From: Bog-105 sp965277435
Lineage (GTDB): Bacteria; Acidobacteriota; Terriglobia; Bryobacterales; Bryobacteraceae
Direction: 5' to 3'
NCBI GenBank assembly: GCA_965277435.1
Contig: OZ255821.1
Span: 6,510,001 to 6,574,000, forward strand
Length of the DNA: 64,000 nucleotides
Shown piece after piece: positions 52,269 to 61,178 of this stretch. Made by a program: the position numbers and the translations under genes. Each line of letters begins with the position of its first letter. Position 1 is the first letter of the stretch. Under the pieces are notes generated by a model. The model ran no database searches and was not told where the DNA came from. It saw only the letters and a program-made list of their open reading frames with translations.

Positions 52269-54506
52269 TTACCCCGCGATCAACTTATCCGGCGTGATAG
52301 GAAGGTCGCGAATTCGCACAGCCGTAGCGTGAAAAACCGCGTTGGCGATCGCCGCTGCCACGCCCGTGATCCCGATCTCCCCGACTCCGCGGCAGCCGAT
52401 TGAGTTGAAGTTGTAATCAGGCTCGTCGATCCAGCTGATATCCATTTCGGGAACGTCCGCATTTACCGGCACCAGGTAACCGGCCAGATCAGCGTTCGAA
52501 GGTTGACCATGTTCGCGGTCAAAAGTAAGTTCTTCGAGAAGTGCTGCGCCGATGCCAAACACAATCCCGCCCATGAACTGACTTCGCGTAGTCTTAGCGC
52601 TGAGAATGCGGCCGCAATCGAAGACGCTCACGATGCGGGAAACTCTGATCTTGCCAATTTCTTCCTGCACGCGCACTTCGACGAAATGCGCTCCGAATGA
52701 CTGAAAGGCAAATTTATCATTTTGGCCGAAAATTGGCGTGGTTTGAGCCTGCGCTTCGAGAAATGGCTTATTGCCGGAGCGCAGCAGGTCGCCCAGACCG
52801 ATACTGCGGCCTGGATCGGAGCGATGAGCGACCCGGCCATTGGAAAAAAGAAACTCGTCCTCGCGCCCCTCGGCGCCGGTAAAACCATCAGCGGTCTTCC
52901 CGGCAATCTTCAGGAGTTCGGCGCGGATCTCGCGGCAGGCATCAGACGCGGCGGGCGCGGTGCTGGCGGTGAGGTTAGAACCACCGGCCACCGAGCAGGG
53001 AACAAACTGCGTGTCGCCGAGTTCGATCTTGACCCGTTCGAGCGGCAGGCCCAGGTTGTCTGCAACCGTCATGCTCAGCATGGTGTACATACCAGTTCCA
53101 ACATCGCTGCCGGCGGTAGAAGCCACAGCCTTAACGCCGGAACCATCCTGTTCGAGACGAACTTTAACAGTCGCCCCCATCAGATAGCCAGGGTACGTGG
53201 CCGTACCCATCCCGTAACCGATCAACGTTTTTTCATCACGCATCGACCGCGGATTAGGATTGCGTGACGACCAGCCAAAACGTTCCGCGCCGCGGTCGTA
53301 GCAAGCCAGCAGATTCTTACTCGAGAACGGTTTCCCGCTGTGCGGGTTGACCTTGGCGTGATTGCGCTTACGCAACTCCACCGGATCCATCTCCAGGTGA
53401 TAAGCCAGTTCATCCATGGCGGACTCAAGCGCAAACTGGCCGGGTGCCTCGCCGGGCGCGCGCATCCAGGAAGGCTTCATCACGTTCAACCGGACCAGGT
53501 CGTGGGAAGTTGCGTAGTTCGGCACGTCGTAGAGCATGCGCGTGCTGACACTGGCGGGCTCGGGAAAGTCGTCAAGAATCCCAGTGTGGCTGGTCACATG
53601 ATGGCGCATGGCGGTGATCTTGCCGTCATGGGAGGCCCCAATCTCGATATGCTGGACGGTTTCAGTGCGATGGCCGACGTCGGTAAGGACCTGGTCGCGC
53701 GTAAGAACAATCTTGACCGGGCGATTCAACTGACGAGACGCCGCTGCCGCGAGAATCACATGAGCGCCGGTGGCGCCTTTCGAGCCGAACATGCCGCCCA
53801 CAAAGGGGCAAACGACGCGCACTTTCTCCGGTTCCATACCGAACGCGGCGGCCAATACAACACGATCGCCCATGACCCATTGCGAAGAGTTATAGACGGT
53901 CAGGAAGTCGTTCGAAAACGAGGCGATCACCGCATGGGGCTCAAGCGCGCAGGGATGCTCGTTCGGAGTGCTGTACGTCTGGTCGAGACGAACAGCGGCC
54001 GCGTCAAGCGCTTTGTCCACATCTCCGCGCGAGAAGTGAAGCGGTTCGCCCATAAATGCCTCGGGCTGAAAGGTGGTGGCGCGAGCCTCTTCCAGATCAA
54101 CGGTGAAAGGGCCATTCTCGTATTCCACTTCAATCAGAGAAGCGGCAAAGCGGGCCTGCTCCCATCGTTCAGCCACTACTAGGGCAAGATACTGACCGGT
54201 GTGGAAAATGGAATCGTTGTCGAGCGGCGGTCGGCTTTCGGCGGTGAGGCCGCCCGCCATCATGTCGTCAGGCATCACGCCTAAAGACCCTCGATTTTGT
54301 TGGGTCATGACGAGCAGAACACCGGGCGCCTTTTCTGCTCTCCCAATATCCAGGCGCTTGATGCGGCCGCCCGCGATCGAACTGCCGATCAGGACGCCGT
54401 GCGTGGTCTCGGCCAAAGTGATTTCGGCAGCGTATTGCGCGGTGCCGGTGACTTTCTTGCGTCCATCGACGCGATTGACAGGAGTGCCGAGTAAGGTGGT
54501 CGCCAT
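52269..54506 (-). CDS. Molybdenum-binding subunit of aldehyde oxidoreductase/xanthine dehydrogenase family (PaoC-like)
   Basis: A 745-residue catalytic subunit of the xanthine oxidase family. Signatures in order are GTAQYAAEI near 25, VCPFVGGMFGSKG in the cofactor region, RAPGEAPGQFALESAMDELA, GSDVGTGMYTML and the catalytic Glu in GCRGVGEIGITG near the end. ATG 54506, with AGGAGG in front, is the start; the frame runs further upstream over the FAD-subunit gene. It is the last gene of a minus-strand operon of three, ordered 2Fe-2S, FAD, Mo. The substrate is probably an aldehyde, by analogy with PaoABC. Confidence 0.93.
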   Translation of the reverse strand: MATTLLGTPVNRVDGRKKVTGTAQYAAEITLAETTHGVLIGSSIAGGRIKRLDIGRAEKAPGVLLVMTQQNRGSLGVMPDDMMAGGLTAESRPPLDNDSIFHTGQYLALVVAERWEQARFAASLIEVEYENGPFTVDLEEARATTFQPEAFMGEPLHFSRGDVDKALDAAAVRLDQTYSTPNEHPCALEPHAVIASFSNDFLTVYNSSQWVMGDRVVLAAAFGMEPEKVRVVCPFVGGMFGSKGATGAHVILAAAASRQLNRPVKIVLTRDQVLTDVGHRTETVQHIEIGASHDGKITAMRHHVTSHTGILDDFPEPASVSTRMLYDVPNYATSHDLVRLNVMKPSWMRAPGEAPGQFALESAMDELAYHLEMDPVELRKRNHAKVNPHSGKPFSSKNLLACYDRGAERFGWSSRNPNPRSMRDEKTLIGYGMGTATYPGYLMGATVKVRLEQDGSGVKAVASTAGSDVGTGMYTMLSMTVADNLGLPLERVKIELGDTQFVPCSVAGGSNLTASTAPAASDACREIRAELLKIAGKTADGFTGAEGREDEFLFSNGRVAHRSDPGRSIGLGDLLRSGNKPFLEAQAQTTPIFGQNDKFAFQSFGAHFVEVRVQEEIGKIRVSRIVSVFDCGRILSAKTTRSQFMGGIVFGIGAALLEELTFDREHGQPSNADLAGYLVPVNADVPEMDISWIDEPDYNFNSIGCRGVGEIGITGVAAAIANAVFHATAVRIRDLPITPDKLIAG

Positions 54507-54525
54507 AAATTCCTCCTGGTGTCGT

Positions 54526-55512
54526 TTATTGCAGGACGGAAACTTCTTCGAGAGCCAACGCCAGCGTGCGTTTAGCGAGCTCGACTTTAAATGCATTGTG
54601 TTCGTGAGATCTTGCGCCGGCAAGGGCGGCTTCAGCGGCGGCGCGGAAAGTTTTGCTGGTAGCCGGTTTGTTGAGAAGCGCAGCTTCGGCTTCGGGCGAA
54701 TGCCAGGGGCGAGTACCGATACCGCCCAGTGCGACTCGGGCAGCCTTGATCCGCTCATCGTCTATGTCGAGAGACACGGCAGCCGAAGCCAGAGCGAACT
54801 CATAGCTGGCGCGGTCGCGAACTTTGAGGTAGTGCGACCGGCCCGACCGAGCTGGCTTGGGTAGATGAATGTGGGTAATGAGTTCGGCGTGCTCAAGAAC
54901 TGTTTCACGCTCGGGCGTATCGCCAGGCAGCAGATAAAACTCGCTAATCGGAATCGCGCGCTTCTCTCCGTTCTGCTTTACAGTGTGAATGGTAGTGTCG
55001 AGAATCATGAGCGCGATACACATGTCCGAAGGGTTGGTAGCGATGCAGCGATCGCTCGCGCCCAGAATGGCGTGCGACCGATTGACTCCGGTGAGGGCAT
55101 CGCAACCGGAACCCGGCCGGCGCTTGTTGCAATTGGCATGCACATCGCGAAAATAGCTGCAGCGGGTGCGTTGCAGCAGATTACCGGCGGTGGTAGCCAT
55201 ATTGCGTAACTGGGCGGAGGCTCCAGCCAGTAGTGCTTCGGAGAGCACCGGGTACTCTGCACAAATCGTGCGGTGATGAGCGAGATCGCTGTTTCTGACG
55301 TTCGCACCAACGGTTACGCCATCCGGTTCGACCGAGACTTCGGAAAAGGGCAAGTGATTGACGTCGACTAGTTGCGTGGGTGCGATCACGTCGAGCTTCA
55401 TCAAGTCGATTAGTGTAGTGCCGCCGGCAAAGAACATAGCCTGCGGTTTTTCAGCTACAGCCGAGGCCGCTTTCTCGGCGGACTCGCTTTCCAAGAAGGT
55501 GAAAGGCTGCAT
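54526..55512 (-). CDS. FAD-binding subunit of PaoABC-like aldehyde oxidoreductase, with 4Fe-4S motif
   Basis: A 328-residue FAD subunit. FFAGGTTLIDLMK near residue 28 and ATTAGNLLQRTRC near 107 are the flavin-binding segments. The Cys set in RCSYFRD, NCNKRRPGSGC (about 118-140) matches the extra 4Fe-4S cluster known from E. coli PaoB, supporting a periplasmic-aldehyde-oxidase-like enzyme rather than classical xanthine dehydrogenase. It is 3 bases from the 2Fe-2S gene and 19 from the Mo gene. Confidence 0.9.
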   Translation of the reverse strand: MQPFTFLESESAEKAASAVAEKPQAMFFAGGTTLIDLMKLDVIAPTQLVDVNHLPFSEVSVEPDGVTVGANVRNSDLAHHRTICAEYPVLSEALLAGASAQLRNMATTAGNLLQRTRCSYFRDVHANCNKRRPGSGCDALTGVNRSHAILGASDRCIATNPSDMCIALMILDTTIHTVKQNGEKRAIPISEFYLLPGDTPERETVLEHAELITHIHLPKPARSGRSHYLKVRDRASYEFALASAAVSLDIDDERIKAARVALGGIGTRPWHSPEAEAALLNKPATSKTFRAAAEAALAGARSHEHNAFKVELAKRTLALALEEVSVLQ

Positions 55513-55515
55513 GGT

Positions 55516-56094
55516 TTAGCGCGCTCCCTGCTTCGACTTCTGGATGTGCTGCACGGCTTCGACGATGTTGGGATACGCGCCGCAACGGCAGATGTTGCCA
55601 CTCATGCGCTCGCGGATCTCTTCCGCAGAAAGTTGGTCAACAGCAGGCGGGTTCGCAACATCAGCCGTGGCATGGCTGGGAATGCCCTGCGCCGATTCCT
55701 CCAACATGGCAACCGCCGACATGATCTGTCCAGGCGTGCAATAGCCGCATTGGAATGCGTCGCATTCGAGGAAGGCGGCCTGCATGGGATGAAGATTCTC
55801 TTCGCTGCCGAGTCCTTCAATCGTCGTGATTTCGTCGTATTGATGGGCAACCGCGAGGGACAGACAGGAAAGCGTACGCCGGCCGTTAATGTGAACCGTA
55901 CATGCGCCGCACTGGCCCTGGTCGCAGCCTTTTTTGCTGCCCTGAAAGCCTAGATATTCGCGCAGAGCGTCGAGAAGCGTAGTGCGGGGATCAATGCGAA
56001 GAGATCGCTCTTCGCCATTCACTCGCAATTTTACGGGAAGAGATACATTCTCCCAGGATTGATCGGTTTCGTTCAGGATTGCGGTGCTGCTCAT
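55516..56094 (-). CDS. 2Fe-2S subunit of PaoABC-like aldehyde oxidoreductase
   Basis: A 192-residue iron-sulphur subunit with both 2Fe-2S sites: the ferredoxin-like CDQGQCGACTVHINGRRTLSC near 72-92 and the helical CGYC/CRCG pair near 131 and 169. ATG 56094 (MSSTAILNE), with GAGGAG upstream, is preferred over a start 57 bases earlier. There is no obvious twin-arginine signal, unlike E. coli PaoA, so the complex may be cytoplasmic. Confidence 0.92.
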   Translation of the reverse strand: MSSTAILNETDQSWENVSLPVKLRVNGEERSLRIDPRTTLLDALREYLGFQGSKKGCDQGQCGACTVHINGRRTLSCLSLAVAHQYDEITTIEGLGSEENLHPMQAAFLECDAFQCGYCTPGQIMSAVAMLEESAQGIPSHATADVANPPAVDQLSAEEIRERMSGNICRCGAYPNIVEAVQHIQKSKQGAR

Positions 56095-56180
56095 TGTGGC
56101 TCCTCTGTCCATCCTAAACCTTGCACCAGAGACAGAGGCGTCTTCCGCCACGAATCTATACCGATCTGTATGATTGGGAA

Positions 56181-57449
56181 TTGATTTTGCGAAGCCACGT
56201 GCGGTGGGTATTGATCGGCTGGATCTTCGTAGTGAGCGCCATCGCTTATCTCGATCGCGTGAATATTTCGATTGCCGGGCGGGCGATTCGAACTGAGTTC
56301 GGATTGAGCGACGTGCAGCTGGGCTGGATCTTCAGCGCGTTCGTGCTCGGTTACGCGTTCGCGCAGGCCCCGGCCGGATGGCTGGCCGACCGCCTTGGCC
56401 CGCGCATCGTTTTATTAGCAGGCGTCGTGTGGTGGGCGGTATTTACTTGCCTGATCACCGTACTGCCCGCGTTCGGCGGCGTGCTGTTCCTGCTGATGGC
56501 GTCGCGGTTTTTGTTAGGCGTGGGCGAGGCGGTGGTTTACCCTGCATCGAATTGCATTGTGGCGTCGTGGATTCCCTCCGCCGAGCGCGGCATGGCGAAC
56601 GGGTTGATTTTTTCTGGTGTCGGTTTCGGCGCAGGTGTAACGCCCCCAATCATCACGTACGTGATGCTGCACTATGGCTGGCGTGCTTCCTTTTGGTTGA
56701 GCGCTTTGCTGGGTCTTCTTGCCGGCGTCGTGTGGTACTTGTTGGCGCGAAACACTCCCCAGCAGCATCCCTGGGTAACAGACGGCGAACTATCGTTGAT
56801 TAAGCAAGGGATTGCCGCGACGCCGGGCGGCGGGAAAACGGTGCTGCCCTGGCGGGCGATTGTTGGAAACCGCGACATCCTCATCGTCACCTTCAGCTAC
56901 TTCGCGTATGGCTATGTCGCGTACATCTTCTTCAGCTGGTTTTTCATTTACCTGAATGAAGTGCGCAAGCTCGATTTGAAGCAAAGTTCGCTCTACACGA
57001 TGCTGCCGTTCTTAGCCATGGCGACGGGTTCGCCCTTAGGCGGATGGGCGAGTGACCGTCTAACCAAGGCGTTCGGCAAGCGCGTGGGACGTTGCGGTGT
57101 GGCGGCCTTTGGCATCGGCTTGGCTGCCATTTTCGTAGCGCTCGGAACCCGTGTGGAGAGCGCGCAACTTGCGAGCGTCATGCTGGCTGGCGGCGCAGGA
57201 GCGCTGTACTTATCGCAGAGTTCTTTCTGGTCGGTAAGCGCCGATATCGGCGGCCGGTCAGCGGGTTCGGTATCGGGATTCATGAATATGGGCGGCCAGT
57301 TTGGCGGAGCGTTGACGGCCTCGCTCACTCCGCTGATCGCCCACCGCTTCGGATGGAACGCATCGTTTCTAACCGCGGCGGGATTGTGCGCGCTGGGCGC
57401 CTTGGCGTGGCTGGCGGTCGATCCGGAGGGCGGTAAAGCGCAGCCCTGA
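56181..57449 (+). CDS. MFS transporter, anion:cation symporter-like
   Basis: A permease of about 422 residues with 12 hydrophobic segments. VRWVLIGWIFVVSAIAYLDR then VNISIAG is the typical opening of ACS-family transporters, and GLSDVQLGWIFSAFVLGYA follows. The frame is open from 56121, but the first residues there are not membrane-like. TTG 56181 or 56187 fits the family, and no ribosome site decides between them. It is divergent from the aldehyde oxidoreductase operon and may import its substrate or a precursor. Confidence 0.85.
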   Translation: MILRSHVRWVLIGWIFVVSAIAYLDRVNISIAGRAIRTEFGLSDVQLGWIFSAFVLGYAFAQAPAGWLADRLGPRIVLLAGVVWWAVFTCLITVLPAFGGVLFLLMASRFLLGVGEAVVYPASNCIVASWIPSAERGMANGLIFSGVGFGAGVTPPIITYVMLHYGWRASFWLSALLGLLAGVVWYLLARNTPQQHPWVTDGELSLIKQGIAATPGGGKTVLPWRAIVGNRDILIVTFSYFAYGYVAYIFFSWFFIYLNEVRKLDLKQSSLYTMLPFLAMATGSPLGGWASDRLTKAFGKRVGRCGVAAFGIGLAAIFVALGTRVESAQLASVMLAGGAGALYLSQSSFWSVSADIGGRSAGSVSGFMNMGGQFGGALTASLTPLIAHRFGWNASFLTAAGLCALGALAWLAVDPEGGKAQP

Positions 57450-57514
57450 GAGGTTTAGGACAACTCTTCCACTAACAAGCTGAATTTCCAAGCAGCTGTT
57501 GGTGCGGATTAACT

Positions 57515-57895
57515 ATGCCTGAACCTGCGCTATCCGGCGCGACTTATACGGTAAGTGCGAGCGAGCGTTTGCTGGCCGGTCGAGTCCTTCTCGCGGGCAG
57601 TAGCCGTGAAAGGCGCGTGGGTCTGTTAGCGCATAGCAGCCTGACGGACGGAGCAGGGTTGTGGATCACGCCCTGTGAGGCGATTCACACCTTCGGGATG
57701 CAATTTCCAATCGACGCGATTTTCCTCGATAAGGGAGCGCGGGTATGCAAGATCAGTGAACGGATAGCGCCACAGCGCATCGCATTTTGTTTGCGGGCGC
57801 ACTCGGTGCTGGAGGTGGAGGCGGGCGCGGCGCGGCGCATGGATTTGAACTTGGGAGAGCGCTTGCAGTTTGCGCTGAATTCGGAATGCCGCTGA
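57515..57895 (+). CDS. DUF192 protein
   Basis: A 126-residue DUF192 protein. The family core is SSRERRVGLLAHSSLTDGAGL near 29 and the conserved HTFGMQFPIDAIFLD near 58, ending in the LEVEAGAARRMDLNLGERL strand set. The biochemical role is unknown. It overlaps the prepilin peptidase start by 10 bases, so it is coupled to the Tad pilus operon. There is no signal peptide. Confidence 0.9.
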   Translation: MPEPALSGATYTVSASERLLAGRVLLAGSSRERRVGLLAHSSLTDGAGLWITPCEAIHTFGMQFPIDAIFLDKGARVCKISERIAPQRIAFCLRAHSVLEVEAGAARRMDLNLGERLQFALNSECR

Positions 57896-58431
57896 CCTTG
57901 AAGATCGTGCTGGTCGTGGCCGCAGTGACCGCGGGTGCATTCGATCTGCGGTACCGGCGGATCCCGAACTGGCTCAATCTGGCGGCGCTGTTTTTGGGCG
58001 TTGGATTAAACGTGGGATTTGGGGGCTGGCATGGATTGGTGCTGTCGCTGGAAGGCGCGGGACTGGCGCTGCTGGTGTATTTGCCACTGTATCTGCTGCG
58101 CGGCATGGGTGCGGGCGATGTGAAGCTGATGTTCGCCGTGGGCGCAATCGCGGGACCGGCACAATGGCTCGATATTTTCTTCGGGACGGCGTTGATTGGC
58201 GCGGCGATTGGGATCTGTTTGGCGATGGTGAAGGGCAAGCTGGGGCACACGCTGCTGAACTTGCAGTATTTGGTGACGGAACTGGCGCATTTCCGGTTGC
58301 CGCATGGGACGGCGCCGGAGTTGGATGTAAGAAACCCGGAAGCGCTGCGCTTGCCGCATGGCGTTGCAATTGCTTTAGGAAGCGTAGTGACTCTGATGTT
58401 GCCGGTGCTGATACCGGGATTAGCGAGTTAG
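57886..58431 (+). CDS. cpaA: Prepilin peptidase CpaA/TadV (A24 family)
   Basis: A 181-residue membrane aspartic peptidase that trims Flp prepilin. The two catalytic Asp are seen in AGAFDLRYRRIPN near residue 20 and in the GxGD motif RGMGAGDVKLM near 70. Several hydrophobic helices are present and there is no N-methylation domain, as usual for CpaA/TadV. ATG 57886 overlaps the DUF192 stop. Confidence 0.9.
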   Translation: MPLTLKIVLVVAAVTAGAFDLRYRRIPNWLNLAALFLGVGLNVGFGGWHGLVLSLEGAGLALLVYLPLYLLRGMGAGDVKLMFAVGAIAGPAQWLDIFFGTALIGAAIGICLAMVKGKLGHTLLNLQYLVTELAHFRLPHGTAPELDVRNPEALRLPHGVAIALGSVVTLMLPVLIPGLAS

Positions 58432-58566
58432 GCGAGAGAAGTCCGCCGCTAAAACAACTAGTTAGTGACTCCGGCTTACAAGTTTCTTCGGAAGTAGTTC
58501 CGGACGAAAAACTTCTGGCTCAAGGGCTTGCAAGTTTCAAATTACAAATAGAAAAGGATATATAGA

Positions 58567-58761
58567 ATGAGCACATACGTAAAACACTTCCTGCAGGACG
58601 AGCAGGGGCAGGACTTAGTGGAATATACATTGCTGCTGGCTTTTATCGCGCTGGCTGGAATTACGGTTATCAGCAGCATCAGGACGAGTCTTACGAGCAT
58701 CTGGGGCAAGGTGAATACCTCCATGAGCACGGCGGACGCCGCTGCTACAGCTGCTAAATAG
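58567..58761 (+). CDS. flp: Flp-type pilin
   Basis: The 64-residue precursor of the major pilin of the Tad pilus. A short basic leader with QDEQG leads to the processing site just before QDLVEYTLLLAFIALAG, where Glu/Tyr follow the cleavage site as in other Flp pilins. A single hydrophobic helix follows and the tail is Ala/Ser/Thr-rich. AAAAGGA lies before the ATG. A hairpin follows the gene. Confidence 0.93.
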   Translation: MSTYVKHFLQDEQGQDLVEYTLLLAFIALAGITVISSIRTSLTSIWGKVNTSMSTADAAATAAK

Positions 58762-58769
58762 GCGGGGAG

Positions 58770-58808
58770 AGGGAGCGACCCTGTTTGACTAATGCCGCTC
58801 CCTATTTA
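58770..58808 (+). terminator. Hairpin after flp, likely partial terminator
   Basis: AGGGAGCG (58770-58777) pairs perfectly with CGCTCCCT (58796-58803) across an 18-base loop and is followed by ATTTAT. Lying between flp and cpaB, it could stop most transcripts after the pilin gene and so raise pilin over the assembly proteins. Confidence 0.55.
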
Positions 58809-58827
58809 TCCTGATTAACGATCTTCT

Positions 58828-59682
58828 ATGAATCGCCGACTTATCTCCGTTTTCTTCTTTGCGGTCTTGGTCGCAGGAGTGGCCAGCTTGCTGCTGTACC
58901 GCCTGCTCTCCGCGCAGCTTTCTAACGTACGCAAACCGGTGTCGGCGAGCAAGCTATTGGTCGCGACACACGATCTCGAAGTGGGATCGCTGATTAAAGA
59001 TGTGGATCTCGAGCGGATCTCCTGGAATGGAGCTGCTCCGGGAGACGCAATTAGCGCGAATCGCGATGCCCTCGGGCGAGGCGTGGTGGCCAACATTTAT
59101 AAGGGAGAAGCGATTTCGTCAAAGCGGCTGGCCGCGAGAGGCGCGGGTGCCGGACTGGCGGCCACGATTCCGGTCGGGAAGCGGGCGGTCGCTATGAAGG
59201 TCGACGAAGTGGTTGGACTGGCCGGGTTTGTCGTGCCGGGAACGCACGTTGACGTCGTCGTTTCGAGCAGCGGCAACCGAGGCGCGCAAGAAGATATCAC
59301 AGCTAAAACGCTCTTGCAGAACATCGAGGTTCTCTCGGCAGGGCAGCACATCGCGCGCAGCGCGGAAGGTAAGCCGGAGGATGTGCAAGTAGTGAATTTA
59401 TTGGTTACGCCGGACCAGGCAGAGGTTTTGAGCCTGGTGAGCAATCAGACCAGAGTGCAACTGGTGTTGCGAAACCCGCTTGACACGAAGGACGAAGAAA
59501 GCCACGGGGCATCGCTGGCGAAGTTGTTCGGTGGAGCGCAGCCGAAAGCGGTTGCCGCGTCGCCGGCAGCGCCCCGAGTGGTGCATCAACCGGCAGCCAA
59601 GCCGGCACCCGCGGAGCCAACTGTTGAGGTCTATCACGGCGCCAAGCGAAGTGAAACATCTGTGCAAGGCGGTGTGAATTGA
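58828..59682 (+). CDS. cpaB: Flp pilus assembly protein CpaB/RcpC
   Basis: A 284-residue inner-membrane-anchored periplasmic protein (MNRRLISVFFFAVLVAGVAS). The SAF-like beta-clip domain starts at LLVATHDLEVGSLIKDVDLE, and the CpaB signature RAVAMKVDEVVGLAGFVVPG then THVDVVV is near 115-135. The Pro/Ala-rich tail probably reaches the secretin. It overlaps cpaC by 4 bases. Confidence 0.93.
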   Translation: MNRRLISVFFFAVLVAGVASLLLYRLLSAQLSNVRKPVSASKLLVATHDLEVGSLIKDVDLERISWNGAAPGDAISANRDALGRGVVANIYKGEAISSKRLAARGAGAGLAATIPVGKRAVAMKVDEVVGLAGFVVPGTHVDVVVSSSGNRGAQEDITAKTLLQNIEVLSAGQHIARSAEGKPEDVQVVNLLVTPDQAEVLSLVSNQTRVQLVLRNPLDTKDEESHGASLAKLFGGAQPKAVAASPAAPRVVHQPAAKPAPAEPTVEVYHGAKRSETSVQGGVN

Positions 59683-61172
59683 TACGTGGGATGAGCGTTG
59701 CCTGGTTGTGCGCCATCACGGCCGGATCGGGCTGGGGCCAGGCGCCATTGGTGAGTCCGCAGGTTAGTTTGACGGTGAATAAGTCGGTCGTGATCGATAG
59801 CCCGTCGGGTATCAAGCGAGTGTCAGTGGCGGTGGGAGAACTGGCGGAAGCGGTAGCGGTGAGTAGAACCGAGTTGGTTTTGAATGGCAAAGCGCCAGGC
59901 GAAACAAGCTTGTTGATTTGGGATGGAGCGGGTAAGCGGACACTTTACAACGTCCATATCGCGCCCGACGAGTCGCGGGTCGAACACATGAGAGACGCGC
60001 TGAAATCCGAGTTCCCCGGTCAGCAGATTTCATTCGATTTCAACGGCGGCAACCTGCTGCTGCGGGGCACGGTGGAAGACCTCACGATGGCGGACCGGGC
60101 AGTGGCCATTGCGGGAACGCTTGGCAAAGTGATTAATCTGCTGCACGTGGCTGTTCCGGCCAGCGAGCCGCAGATTTTATTAAAAGTGAAGTTTGCGAAT
60201 ATCGATCGGACAGTCGCGTCCGATTTAGGCGTGAACTTCTTCAGTTCCGGCGCGGGAAACAATCCCGGATCTATCTCGACGGGACAGTTTGCCGGCCCAC
60301 CCGCCTTCGATTTTACGCAGACACCTTCGTTTAAGATACCTGACCCGTTGAACCTGTTTTTCTGGCGGCCGGATATCAATTTCGGCGCATATATAAAGGC
60401 GCTCGAAGCGAAGAACCTGGCGCAAATTTTAGCGGAACCGAATTTGCTGACGCTGAGCGGCCATCCCGCAAGCTTTCTGGCGGGCGGCGAGTTTCCGTTT
60501 CCCACACTGCAGGGCGGCGGCGCCGGGGTCGGACAGATCACGATTCAATTTCGAGAGTTCGGTATCCGGCTGAATTTCGAGCCTACGGTTACACCGCGCG
60601 GCACGATTCGTTTGAAGGTGCGGCCGGAAGTGAGTTCGCTCGATCCGGCTAACGGCCTAACAGTGAGTGGTTTCACGGTGCCCGGGCTTGACGTCCGGAA
60701 AGTGCAGACAGAAGTGGAGCTGGGAGATGGGCAGTCGTTTGTAATTGCGGGTCTGCTGGACAACCGTGTTACGGAAACTTTGAGCAAGATACCGGGCCTC
60801 TCGAACATTCCTCTCTTGGGAAAGCTGTTTGAATCGCGTTCGTTGAACAAGAATAATTCGGAACTGCTGGTGGTGGTGACGCCGGAGATCGTGCAGCCGA
60901 TTCCGTTCGGCGGTAAGGTGCCCGAGGTGGCGATGGATAAACCATTTATGAAGGGAACTTCGGCTGCCGCCCCACAGAACCCGGTGTTGCCGTCGAGGCC
61001 GGACGCGCCGTTGCTCCCGAGCCTTGACACGCTGCCCGTCGAGCAGTTGAAAAAGCTTTTTTCAAATTTCGCGGGAAGTTCAAATGAACCTGGCAGTTCG
61101 GACGACAAGAATACAGGTACGCCTGGCGACAAGTCGATCTTGGGCGTGACTCCGCCGCCGGCGAAGGACTAA
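59679..61172 (+). CDS. cpaC: Flp pilus secretin CpaC/RcpA
   Basis: A 497-residue outer-membrane secretin for the Tad pilus. The N-terminal pilus-assembly domain (KSVVIDSPSGIKRVSVAVGE) and a BON-like region (NLLLRGTVEDLTMADRAV) precede the secretin domain (AQILAEPNLLTLSGHPASFL, VTPRGTIRLKVRPEVSSLD, SELLVVVTPEIVQPI). It starts at TTG 59679, overlapping the cpaB stop; ATG 59691 is possible. A signal-like stretch SVAWLCAITAGSGWG is near the start. Confidence 0.94.
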   Translation: MIRGMSVAWLCAITAGSGWGQAPLVSPQVSLTVNKSVVIDSPSGIKRVSVAVGELAEAVAVSRTELVLNGKAPGETSLLIWDGAGKRTLYNVHIAPDESRVEHMRDALKSEFPGQQISFDFNGGNLLLRGTVEDLTMADRAVAIAGTLGKVINLLHVAVPASEPQILLKVKFANIDRTVASDLGVNFFSSGAGNNPGSISTGQFAGPPAFDFTQTPSFKIPDPLNLFFWRPDINFGAYIKALEAKNLAQILAEPNLLTLSGHPASFLAGGEFPFPTLQGGGAGVGQITIQFREFGIRLNFEPTVTPRGTIRLKVRPEVSSLDPANGLTVSGFTVPGLDVRKVQTEVELGDGQSFVIAGLLDNRVTETLSKIPGLSNIPLLGKLFESRSLNKNNSELLVVVTPEIVQPIPFGGKVPEVAMDKPFMKGTSAAAPQNPVLPSRPDAPLLPSLDTLPVEQLKKLFSNFAGSSNEPGSSDDKNTGTPGDKSILGVTPPPAKD

Positions 61173-61178
61173 CAAGAA

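Noticed and set aside
54507..54758. N-terminal extension of the molybdenum subunit
   Set aside because: These 84 residues are a shadow of the FAD-subunit gene; AGGAGG directly precedes the ATG at 54506.
58525..58545. Sigma-54-like promoter before flp (TGGCTC ... TTGCA)
   Set aside because: The spacing between the GG and GC elements is one base longer than the strict sigma-54 requirement and the first element is imperfect.
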